This document shows positions 13,101 to 23,900 of a stretch of DNA of 64,000 nucleotides, one piece after another. Origin of the DNA: Dipylidium caninum (lineage: Eukaryota; Platyhelminthes; Cestoda; Cyclophyllidea; Dipylidiidae); NCBI GenBank assembly GCA_017562135.1, contig QEYB01000629.1, positions 186,001-250,000 of the forward strand, in the 5' to 3' direction. Position 1 is the first letter of the stretch, and every line of letters begins with the position of its first letter. Made by a program: the position numbers and the translations under genes. The notes under the pieces are model-generated. The model worked only from the letters and a program-made list of their open reading frames with translations. It did no database searches and was not told the DNA's origin.

Positions 13101-16100
13101 TTAGGGCATTTGTACTCCCCTGAGAGGAATTTTAGACCAGACGGGCACGGTGTCCCACACAAGCAGTGTTGTGGCTGTCATGGGGTATAACTGCGGAGGG
13201 GATGCGCGATCTGCGGAGCCCTTCCCTAGTCTTGCACCCATCTGGAGGCCACTCTGTTCAACGCCTCGCCGACGTCCGAGTGCCATCCAGTGAAGGAGGT
13301 TGGACGGAGCAAAACCGTGTCCGACAGCATGTCCTCGAGGCAGCGAGGGCTTTCGAGATGCATTGAAGACCGGTTGAGTTAGGGCGGTGGCCACGCAGAG
13401 AAGGCCCGGCAGCCGACGAGGCAGGGTGTCCAACACTCACTGTTCCGGGGGCCGGTTGTGGAAGGCGAGTTAATCAACGGCATAGCATTGTGAAGCTTGA
13501 CTTCCTGCCGGCGTTGGAAGGGCCGGTGAGACTGTGGATTTGTCCGAACGATCAGCCCTGGCGGAGGAAAGTAACCTGGGGCCGGCGCAAGCGTCCGCGC
13601 TGATAACCCACCTCCCGCATAAGTAGGCGATGACGGAAGATAATCTAAACTGAGCCTTCCCGTACATGTCTGTTTCACAGATCTTTTTTAACTCCGGCTA
13701 CTTATCGGAGGCATAACTTTGTGTACCCAAATGGTAACTCACTTGAAGTACAATTTTGTAAAAGATACGACAAGCTTGAATTATTTTTCAAAGCAATTAT
13801 TTAACGTAGCCTGGATTGCGCCAGTTTCAGCTCGTTAACTGCGGAGGCACCTAAGTTCATGCAGCGGATGCGTTCTAGGCGGTTTGCAATGTATCATCAA
13901 GCGTGCCATTAAAAGGGCCCGAGAGATTTGAATAGTGTAAAACAGCTTCTGCATGATGTGTGCCACGCTTCGAGTGTAAAATTGTCAAGAAACTCATCTA
14001 CGACGGTCTCGAGAACTAGTTTCCACTGCTTTCCCTACCGAATGATTTGCCTTCCCTTAAGGTTTTCATGTGAGCCCACCCCAATCGGAGTGTAAGCGGC
14101 GATTTACTTTGTTTCTTTTGCCAACTGTGTTCTCTCCTTTGTTTCTCGTTGCGTTATTCTTCCGCGTAGCAGCCCAGCAGCTCTTTGTTGAAGCATTGTT
14201 TTTTGGCACCTGGCAATCCACCGTTTCACGTCTAACCCAAGCACAAATGATGCATTGTTTTTCAGGGCTACCAGCGCCTAGACCTGCGGGAGAGGATGAG
14301 CTGCCCAGTTGGGTCCGCCGAAATGGTAATTTGGGGTGTGCTTTGCTACTGAAACTCATCAGTAGGTGATAACACGCAAACGCGGAGTGATACCGAGCAT
14401 CGAGCGCATCCGGTATAAAGTAACAAACTTCTTCTTTTAATTAACTGTACGCATAACCCAGTTTTTTTGTGTAATTCCACCTATATGTGAGTACTTTTTC
14501 GAGGGAATTGATGGGGACGCGAACTCTGCGATAAAGCGTTAGAGACGAAGCATTGTTGAGTCTTTCACCGATGAGCCCACGAGCTGCAGTTTGGAAGGGA
14601 AGGACAACTAGCAGATAGGAACAGACAATATAAAGTTGGACTTAATATCTGTGGGGGTCTCAGCATCTGTGATGAGGCGAATTACAATTACCAAAACTGT
14701 CATCACTAAGCCCCGCTTCCAAAAACTTTGTTTCTGTCATAAAGGTTGCGTTTTATAGAAAAATGATTTCGTTAAGTGGTCATGCGGTAAGAATGTCTCC
14801 TTTTCGCAAAAAAATTCCCGAGTTTATTGTATTTCCTAGGGGAGGCTTGGAAAGACGAGAGTAACTTTCTCTCTACCATCCGCTGATATTTTGCTTCTTT
14901 TGATTTTTAATTTTCAGACGACAACGAGAGTGAAAATAATTATAAGGAAGGGAAGGTGTCTAGTCATGGCGGTGTCCCTCGAGCACAAACACCGCGACCG
15001 CCGCCGCCACCACCGCTGCCAGCAACGCCAGGACGTGCAACGCCGTCGGTCTCCACTCGTCCCCACGTAGCACCCAAGGTGGGGCCCAAACCCACCGTTC
15101 CGTGGCCGCCACGCGCTCGGCCGAGTGGCTCAGACAAGCCCACCAGTCCACCGATAATCGAGTATGACGGCGCCAAGCAGATAAGCCAGTCCACTGAGGA
15201 GGACAGTCCGGGTGGAGGCGGAAAGTTATCGCAAATCGAGGGCTCCTACGAAGTTATCTGGGACTACTTTAGCGACAACGGCGGGGAGACTGAGGAAGAG
15301 GAGGTCGATGTGAAAGGGGAGGAGGAGATGTCACAATGGTGTGGTGTGCGCTTTTCCGATTCGGGCAGTTACCAACATCACGGACACCGGGGAAGCAACA
15401 ATTATGTGAGCTTCTGGCCTCCTGTCCATGGCGGTAGGGACTGGAGAGGGGTCTTACAGAACCGAGCCGACGGTTCAAAGCCTTCGTAGACTTTGCGGTT
15501 TGATATTAACCAACGCACTTTGGTCGCGCAAAGTTGGTGCGGTTGCATGTGAGGCCCCGTGGCCAGCAGTGCAGTCGCAGTGAGGGAAGGAGCGTGCCTG
15601 TGAGCCAGGGCCGCCACACCCACTTGAAGCGAACGAGAGGAGAAGAGTTGGCGGCTCCTGCAGACGGTAGTGGCCGAAAGGGTTCTGAGATGGCGTAAAA
15701 CCCTGCTATTCGAGGGGTGTAGCAAACATGCAGATGAAAGGCTTGTGCGACAACTGCGAGGTGAAAAATGCGGCCGCACGGTGGGGCAACGGGGATGTGA
15801 GGCCTTCGAGCCGGCTGGTCACGCAGTATTCACTCGTGATGTGCGGCCGATGTCCGCCTCCGCGTCCACGTCGAGGTCTCTCGAAGGCGAGTAATCAGCT
15901 CACCCGCGGCCTGCGTGCGGTGCAGGACCTTGGCGTCAACATCCAGGCTGGACCCGGCCGACTGCTCTTGGTGGCGTAGAAGACAGCAGTTTCAGTGCGA
16001 ACGAGGAAAATCCATGTGCATGGAAAAGGAGGCCTGGTGGGCCACAAGCAGGCGTGAGCGGAGACGCTGAAGCAAACCCCAAAGCAACGTGGATGAGGCG

Positions 16101-16562
16101 TGAAAAACCCTTTCCGAGGCACCGGAGATGGCGCACATGACAGAATTAATGCTAAGGTTGGGATTGCTAAAAGTCTCTAATTTCTGCGTAGCACATTGGT
16201 TATGAACAGTGGAACAAATTTAAACGGAAAATAAAACTCCGTCTACATTTCAGGAAATGCGTAACAGTCGGAGGCACGGACCTCCCTCGGGCTCCTACTA
16301 CAACATCGAACCAAAGTTGTCACCTAAGGTAAAGAAGTTTGACCCCTCAGTTAATGGGAGGTCCCCATTGGCGCGCACATCCCTAAATGTAGAGTAGCCA
16401 CCTCAACCACCCACAAATTAGTGCTCTTCTCCCATCTTTGTACCCAAAAATGTATTTAAGTGTATTTTGCTTAAAGAAAGTTGCCAGTTTCATATAACCC
16501 TCAAGTCCCCTCTTTCGTCCGCACAGATTATACTGAAGGTGAAACGCGGCCCTCCAACGTGA
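1172..16562 (+). CDS. Unrecognised Pro/Ser-rich RS-like protein with Cys-rich segment (multi-exon)
   Basis: I do not recognise this family. Exons, chosen by acceptor/donor pairs with matching phase: 1172-1199, 1752-1790, 2564-2628, 2745-2775, 3088-3163, 3383-3434, 4088-4162, 4508-4602, 5719-5806, 5890-5928, 8113-8382, 9918-9971, 10148-10263, 11026-11061, 12943-12964 (or from 12925), 14266-14325, 14918-15405, 16254-16328, 16527-16562. From exon 3 to the stop this gives 558 codons in one frame. The join from exon 2 to exon 3 does not match phase, so one 5' exon is missing or wrong. In order the protein has a hydrophobic/polar N-terminal part, a basic RS-like stretch (exons 5719-5928, SHSKRKSSKK then SKSPRKERSHDK), a long Pro/Ser segment (8113-8382), a Cys cluster CPCHCVPMIYCMPSCPYHC (exon 10148), then a proline run PRPPPPPPLP and an acidic stretch (exon 14918). 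RS-like repeats suggest a nuclear RNA-associated role, but this is only inference. The last exon is the least certain: a second frame there stays open to 16774. Confidence 0.55.
10899..10917. repeat. (GA)n microsatellite
   Basis: Uninterrupted GA dinucleotides in an intron of the RS-like gene, about 110 bp upstream of the 36-nt exon at 11026. Confidence 0.85.
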
Positions 16563-18536
16563 AGCATCCGAGGCGGAGCTTCCGGATTAACACTGACCAT
16601 TATTCTATCAAACCCAATGTCTTACCGGTAGACATTACCCAGCAAACTTTTCTCCTAGACATTTGCCGACCTCCTGTACCGCCCTCTACGAACCCCTCTG
16701 CGCTCTGCTCAAACGACTGTTTCTTCTCGATTCCCAGCAAAAGTTACTACTCTGGTTGTTTGAATGGCAAATGAAATGTTCTTGGCGAAAGTAGAGACGA
16801 CGACACCGTCACAATGACAGTCATCTGATTATTTCAATTCGTACTAACGTGGTCGTGCCGGAGGCTAGTTGAAGACTGAGGTGTGTCTGAAAAAGTGTAA
16901 AACACGACCTCTACGTTAACCCGTCTCTTCCGCGATCATTTGGCGGGCAAATAGACGAAGGTGAAAGACAATCTGGGAACAGCCCGTGTGCGCCCAAATG
17001 GCGTCACGAGTGTCGAGTGGGTGTCGTAGCGACGGATTAGACTTTTTGCCTTGAGAGTGCCCTGTCCCGCACTTAAGAAGACGTGACCACCTGGGAAGCA
17101 GGGGAACTTTAGAAAACTGAATGACCAGTGTACGTACAGATCGCGACCAACCCTCAGTCGTGTAACCGTGGCCCGACGCAGTTTTTGGAAATTCCTTAAT
17201 TTGCATCTAGATAGGTCTTCCAAATACTACCTGTTTCGACTGAAGGTGGCCTCTTGACACCTCTGACACTAGTGGGCATTAGTCATTCAAATTGTCCATC
17301 AGTTGGCTAATTCTCGACCTACTACATCGATTGAACCCAGCAAAATTATCGTTTAGCAGGACCGAGAAATAACTCAACTCCCCGGCCTCTATTGGTGAGG
17401 GCAAAAATAGGTTCAAGATCGTCCTCGTGACCGCCAACCTCGGTTAACAAGTAACTGGACGAAGAAAATCGCAGTGGAGTTCTGACTACCAGATCTTCTC
17501 CATCACCCAGTCCCCGCCTCACCTCAAGTGCCACGGGTACCAACATGGCCTGCGTTCCCCACTTCTGGATCCCATTTATCAGCATAACTTAAGGCGAGGC
17601 GTTTCGAACAGGAGGCAAAAGGCGATGACGTGGTTGACTACATCATTTCAGACAAAGCCCGAGACTGTCGTTAGAAAACTGAAGGTTAAAGATTAGGTGA
17701 TAAAGTACAGTCCATGATAGTATTAACATGAAGTATCTAGAGGTTCTTCTACAAGACGAAGTTAGTATGAGTCACTACTAATTTAGCTACTTTTTGGTGC
17801 AGAGATACGCCCATGAGAACCCGCATTCCTGACCACTTTAGTTATAATTCAATTGGTTAATTTAATATTTCTCAATTAAGCTTCTATCTTTTAAGTAAAT
17901 GCATCACGCAATTTGCTTATTTGGCTTAAGAGTGAGCCACGTGACATAGTGAGAGAAAGTCAATGCCACATTCAACGCCGACAATAACATGAATAGATAC
18001 ATACATCCTGTCAAATAAGAAGTGCCTGGAAGATCGCTCCACAGCATCATGAAAATTTTACTAACATAACCGTTGGACAACCAGGCCTTTACGAATAGAC
18101 AACGATAGTAAGAGCCAAAATACGCTGATTTAGTCCCCAATGCGCAGGAGGAATTTAAAAATCTTGTGAAAGTTCGATTTCAAAACTATCTAACAAGAGT
18201 TGAGAAATAGTGGTAATGATTAAAAATAATTAAAGGACAAATTTTGCCATAAAGCAGCCAGACAAGTAGTGGTTATCGGACTTGAGTAGAATATAACGAA
18301 AGGTCCATTGGGAGTTACAAGTAATAAAAAGAAACTCCATAATTTTAAGACAACGGAAATAAGGCATATATTATTTATAAAAAAAAAGAAGTTATGACGC
18401 ATCGAAATGCAATATATTTTATATCTCGGATAGTAGCATCATAGTCCTTTTACAGGAGGACTATGACATTGGCAAAAACTACCAGCAAAGAAAGGAGTAT
18501 ATACATGTTCCTATGTACATAAAGAAATGACAAAAA
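16563..18536. other. Intergenic, convergent 3' ends
   Basis: This lies between the 3' end of the + strand RS-like gene and the 3' end of the - strand LENG1-like gene. Base composition falls visibly from GC-rich to AT-rich here. Apart from the alternative open frame to 16774, no exon with plausible splice sites and recognisable protein was found. Confidence 0.5.
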
Positions 18537-19665
18537 CTACTTAAACGATCTCCGCCTCCGATTTAACTCCGAACGATGTGCGTTTCGCCTCTCAGCCGCT
18601 AATGTGGAGAGCTCTGGATTGAACGCGGAATTAAATGGCAACTGTCGTTCATCCACCACCGACTCTGGTTCCTCCACTGACGTTTGAGCAACCGCAGAGA
18701 GGCCCATCGACTTGCACAAGACCACAGCTGCTCGTTCTCGTTCAACACGCTCACGAGCCAATCGCTCAGCACGTAGCTTTTCCAACTTTTTCCGTTTCTC
18801 TGCCTTCGTAGCTTCAACAGCTTTTTGATCGACCTGATCATCAAGGCGGCGTTTATGCTGAATAAAAATAGCACAATAACGAAAAAGGGACACTAAATCG
18901 GAAGTATTATGAAACGAAGTATACCATCGGAATTTTAATATCATTGGGGAAAAGAGAGTGGTAAGAGGACATCATTTGACCAATTGCAGCGCGTTCCTTG
19001 GATTGCATCATTTGCTTGGCCTCACGAATACGAGCAAACTCCTCCTCGACTTGTTTCATTTGGAATAGGGGATCGGACCTCTGTTTGCGTTTCGCGTCCA
19101 CTTCCTCTGACCTGACATTGTACAAAACGCGAACCCGAAACGTACTTTAAGAGGGTTGAGCATGGTTTCACTTTATCGCGCTTAGGTGCTTCGGACCACC
19201 AAAGTTTGACATTAGCAAAGCCATCCTCGGTCTCTCCAAGATACTTCAATATACCTAGCTTTTTTTCATGCATTTCCTTTTCTTTTCTAGTCTCTTCTTC
19301 ATAGTCTTTGTTTGTAGCAAACAAGTTACGCTAAAAAATTACTATAAGGATACACAGCACACGTTTTCTTCAACATCGGCGAAGAGACGCAAAGTTTCGT
19401 GGGAGCTTATGATGGGTTTATCAGTATTTCCCACACCGTGTGCCTTTTTGCGCAGATACTCAGCCCTAGCCTCTTGTGTCTATAGAAATTATAGCAAACT
19501 AAACTTATTACGGCTATTAAGCTTCGGATAGCATCCTCGCTTTGTTTTTTCCGGAACCGTGCCTCATCCGCTTCAACACGGGCAGCATTGTCCCTATTTT
19601 TTACATGCCACCTACAAGAATAAAGAGCTCATCACAAGGAACCTTTTCTTTGGTAGGATATTCAT
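18537..19665 (-). CDS. LENG1: LENG1-like CIR-domain protein
   Basis: Six exons: 19643-19665 (start codon), 19512-19611, 19363-19479, 19146-19330, 18925-19111, 18537-18857 (stop). All phases agree and give 310 aa, a little longer than human LENG1 as remembered. The N-terminus MNILPKKRWHVKNRDNAARV is the CIR-type N-terminal motif (pre-mRNA/corepressor-associated proteins). It is followed by TQEARAEYLRKK, then NKDYEEETRKEKEMHEKKLG with ILKYLGE, then a DPL motif in a charged coiled-coil-like region. The C-terminal RAERLARERVERERA and FNSAFNPEL blocks match the LENG1 C-terminus. Four of five introns are only 31-34 nt. Family members are nuclear and associated with splicing complexes; the precise role is not established from sequence. 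The short donors are weak in places (gtaata, gtgtgc), so exact junctions at 19511 and 19362 could shift slightly. Confidence 0.88.
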
Positions 19666-19947
19666 CCCGGCGACGCCAGCAAGGACCACTAACACTTAAG
19701 CCGCGGTTGAAATAATAGCTTAAAACAAATAGCAATTAAATTTATTCAAGCTGTTAACATAAAACATATTACTAAATCAAACTAAAATAAGTTAAAATGT
19801 TGTTTTATCAATTTAAAATATAAAACTAATTTTATACGATTTTATCAAAATATTTTAAAGTATGAAATATTTTTTGTAGTTACATAGGCAATAATTAAGT
19901 ATCTATGGAATCCTGAAAATTGGTTGTATGCGTTTAACACAACTAAG
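19666..19947. other. AT-rich spacer upstream of the LENG1-like gene
   Basis: Very AT-rich sequence with no supported exon. It must contain the LENG1-like promoter. Confidence 0.4.
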
Positions 19948-20875
19948 TTAGCCAATGGCAACATTGTCCTTACTCTTCGTGTTTTCTTGCACCCGATGGC
20001 CTCGAGGGCCAAGTTCCGACTTACGCCTTTTATGGCTCGTATAAGAGATTTCTTCCTGATGGTTTGAATTGTTTGCCCCATATTTATTGGATTTAGCGGA
20101 AGTATAATAACGCTCAGCGTTACGCGGACCTTTCGGCCAAACGCACGCAACCTCCCCCAAAACTTCCCCCTGGTGTTGCTCATCGATTATCAGAAAATTA
20201 CTACTATACAAGAGATGCCCGTCGCGAGTGCGCCCCGCCACTGGAATTATATGGTACGGGACCCAAAAAGATTGCGGCTGGTGAAAGGCAAGTTCATCAC
20301 GGCCTTACCGAAATGCCACGCAAACAGCCCGTCACCCCTGCATGCTCTAGTTCTATTTTACTTTGTAGGCAAATTTCAACCGAACCGGTACCGAACGACT
20401 TCACCCCTGGCCCTAAGTGCCATTGGGACTCGGCCGTCCAACGCTAGCTTGGCGCAGGACTCACAGACCACAGCTTAGTTTGCAGTAAACGTACATATGA
20501 CAAATCGTTTCCCTTCTCCATTCAATGAGGGTAAAGTGAACCAGACCCCTAACACTGGGCTTAGTCATGTTCGCTATTTTCAGGCCATTGCTAAGCTTTC
20601 GGTTCCATATCGAAATAGAGAAACCGATGATGACGTAGTGACAGCGTGGCAGACGACTTGATGCCACAGAATACCAACTCTAAAGATGCAGTACCACGTA
20701 AAGCTACAATTCCCAACCGAACTCTATCAAATTGCCGAAAGTGACCATTGACTTGTGGTAGCCAGTAAGAATCTACGACACCTACCCACATACCATCAAA
20801 AAAAACTCCAAAATTGAAGCAGAACATTCGAAAGGTAAAAGACGAGGTAAAAAGCAACCGTGTGTGTGTACACTG
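19948..20875 (-). CDS. Possible unrecognised gene (fragments only)
   Basis: I do not recognise a family. Two open segments look more protein-like than the surrounding AT-rich DNA. One runs from about 20275 (after a ttcaccag acceptor) down to a stop at 19948. It reads through the hydrophobic stretch HLLYSSNFLIIDEQHQ, a Cys/Trp motif CVWPKGPRNAERYY and a basic tail. The other, about 20875 to 20650, contains YWLPQVNGHFRQFDRVRLG. A consensus donor (gtaagg) precedes the 20275 acceptor in phase. The segments may be exons of one - strand gene lying between HELQ and the LENG1-like gene, or chance open frames. No start codon or full exon chain could be established, so the bounds are approximate. Confidence 0.25.
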
Positions 20876-20904
20876 ATCGCAAGTGAACCCTGAAGCAGCT
20901 AAAA

Positions 20905-23900
20905 TCAAGCGAACAAGTCCACATCTTCTGTTGACTTGTTGTCGTTTTTCAAACCGATAGCCACGGTATCGGTTGTGGGGGCAAAGAGTTGGGCAATCTC
21001 GGCGGCCTCCTTGTTCAGGGTCTCCACTCTGTCCACCAAGGTCATCCGCGCCGAATGGATGATTTCTGCGGCCGCGCGCCGCGAGAGGAAGGGTGCTAGA
21101 GCCGCCACCAATGCCGCCGGTTCCGCTGCCGCTATGTCTGCAACAGTCCTGAAACCCGCTGCGAACAACTGTCTCGCTCTAGCCTATTTTTATCAATAGG
21201 TGCAAGAGAGATGGAGTGTTGGAGAGTAGCTCGAAAAGAGATAAAAACAAGTAAAACCTACACGTTTTACTCCCGGCAGCTGCATGAGTGGGATAAGCTC
21301 GGAGGAAACACAATAAGTGAGACGAGTAGAAAAGTCAGGGAGGAGGTGAGCGAAAGCCCACAACTCAGGATCGCTTGAATATTCGGCGGCGATAGCGTGG
21401 GCCAAGCCGACGGCCAGACTCGCTGCCGACTGGACGAGAGACTGCAGGGTGCCGCGTGACAGGCCGTAGCGATGTGCCACTCGCCAAATAGGTTCGCATC
21501 GAGGGGGCCAGAGTTCAGAGAGTGCCAAAGCCAAATAAAGACGGTACAGGGGAGTCTCATCCTGCTTCTACATGAAGATTTTAATAGAAGGAGCAATGAC
21601 GCATGTAATTTGGAAAGGCTGTATGGCAAGAAATGAAACAGGAGTTGTAAATGGTTAGTAGAGTAAGGCTAGAAACAAAAGAAGTCTCACCCACAAGATC
21701 AGCCATTAATATATTAATCAGTGAGTACTGTCCTTATTAAATTGTCTGCTGATTTTCTTAAAGACTTCCATTAGTACGGGATCACTTTCATAAGAATGAC
21801 CCTCAACAAAAATCGGCAGAAACGGGAGATTTGTCAAATGAGAAGGATATTAAAAGAGATGGAACCATAATTTCATCCGATAATTGACTGTGCAAAAGGG
21901 AATTCAAAAGTACAAGTCAATTCAAAGCTCTCAAAAACCGGGAGAGAGTAAAAACATGGGCACTTTTAGAAAATCTGGGTGGAACCGCATAAAAACACGG
22001 CGCATGGAACAATTAACAACTTTTAAACGCCTTCTGACCGAATTATGAATCGCACTCCCCCTACATTATGCAAAAAAGTAACCCAGAACTCGCCTTCCTT
22101 ATAGACTGACCAGCAGCCTTCCTGGCCAAATATGAATCAGAGAAGCCAATGAGATTAACGATATTAGCCTCCTCCGGAGGTAACCAGCTGACACGTTCAA
22201 AGAGAACACCCCAGTCCATTGAGAAGGCAGCTGGCTGTTCACGTGTGTAGAAGTCGGTGGAGGAGCGCGGGACAACAAGGTAAAGGAGGTGCAGTGGTCC
22301 CGCTGTGTTGAGAGAGCGTGCGGCGCGACGCAGGTCATCAATGAAGCCCGCAATATGGTCCGAGTCGAGACCACTGCGAATCGCTGCTCGACCCAGCTGG
22401 CCGGTCTAAACGAAGCACAGCGGAGGTTAAGGTTGGCTAAAGGACCGTTTGATAACATCAAGGACATGGTTCTTAACTCGGCTGACTAAAAATACTTCCA
22501 GCATATTCGCATGGTTGAGTTTCTAAAACTACTTATACCTTTAACGCAATAACATATAAAGCAGTTTTTAGGGTAGACGAACTTGATAGAAAAAGAAAGT
22601 TTGTAAAAAGTTTTTAAGACAACAACCGCGGACAAGAACATCGTAGTAAAGTGATAAAAACCGAATAAGCATAAGTGAAATATTCAAGACCCCGAGGAAT
22701 CTTTTTCGCCCCATTGTGCCAAAAAAACTCCACGAATATTAATAATAAAATAAATTCTATTCTCTAGATTACTAAAATTGACTCCCATCTTTACTAGGAC
22801 GAGGTAATTTGCTCACAATATGCATAGGTTCGAAGTCTGGTATTTAGAATGTAGTAATCCTTCGTATCGTCCTGTGAGTTTTATGAAAGCGCTAAAATAT
22901 ACACAAATTTCAAAGATAAGCCCCAAAGCAGAACCAGTGAGGCAAGAGACCAAAGTGAAAATCATCGGACGGTGTGATGAGCAATGAATTTACTGGTCAG
23001 AAAACTAAAACCTTTACTTTGAGTGTTACAACTGTTCAGAAAGATTTTCTAATCGTAGTTTCATTGGCAACCAGGTACCTTATTGGTCCCCTTAAAAGAC
23101 ACACGTTCGGAAGTTAGTTTGATTATATTTAAAGTGTATGAAATTGACTTTCCCTCAATAATATAGGATTAAATAAGCACTCAACTTTTTGAACATTATT
23201 AAAGTTAAAAAACAATGTGATAGGGAAATTTTCTTAGTAAAAATCGAATATTTGACATTTTTGATTACCAGCTCACACCCGGACAGATTCAAAAGTTTAT
23301 GTAGCAAAAAACTAACTTGACCTCATCTAGAAACAAATTCGGATAAGCAGCTGATCACATTACAAATAATGTATGATAGTGCCCAAAGATACACAGAAAG
23401 CGGTATACTTAGGCCATTCACCTTGAGTTCAATCTTCTCTAGAGGAGCTACGTCGGCGTTTAAATCTGGATTAGACGAGTTGTGGGGCGGTCGAACAGGC
23501 GACGAGTTTGGGGAGCCGCGAAATTGTGTCGACGGGAAAAGACGCATTAACGAGCCGACCGCCGATGAGGTGTTGAAGTTGTGCCCTCACAGCTTCGACA
23601 ACTTCAGTTTCTACACCATGACCGTTTCCCCCGTCTCTGGTTGTCTGCACAGCAAAGAAGCTCTGTCTCACACAGGCTAGGAGATCTTCCATATTCTTGG
23701 CCAACTGAAAGTGCAGTAGAGTTTTGCACGAGTTGCAGAAACTGTCTTATCATAAGTGTGTACCCAGTACTTTATGCAGCTTGCACGCTGGAACATTGTT
23801 AATTGAAGCCATAAAATTGCAAGTTAACAGAATTTTCGAGTAAATGCTGGTTCCGAATCGATAATGTCACAATTCAAACAGTTGAAAGCATTAGCATTTT

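Noticed and set aside
14956..15489. 177-codon open frame taken as a complete terminal exon
   Set aside because: The frame is real up to 15405, but a consensus donor (gtgagc) there joins in phase to a convincing exon at 16254, so the read-through to the stop at 15489 is treated as intronic.
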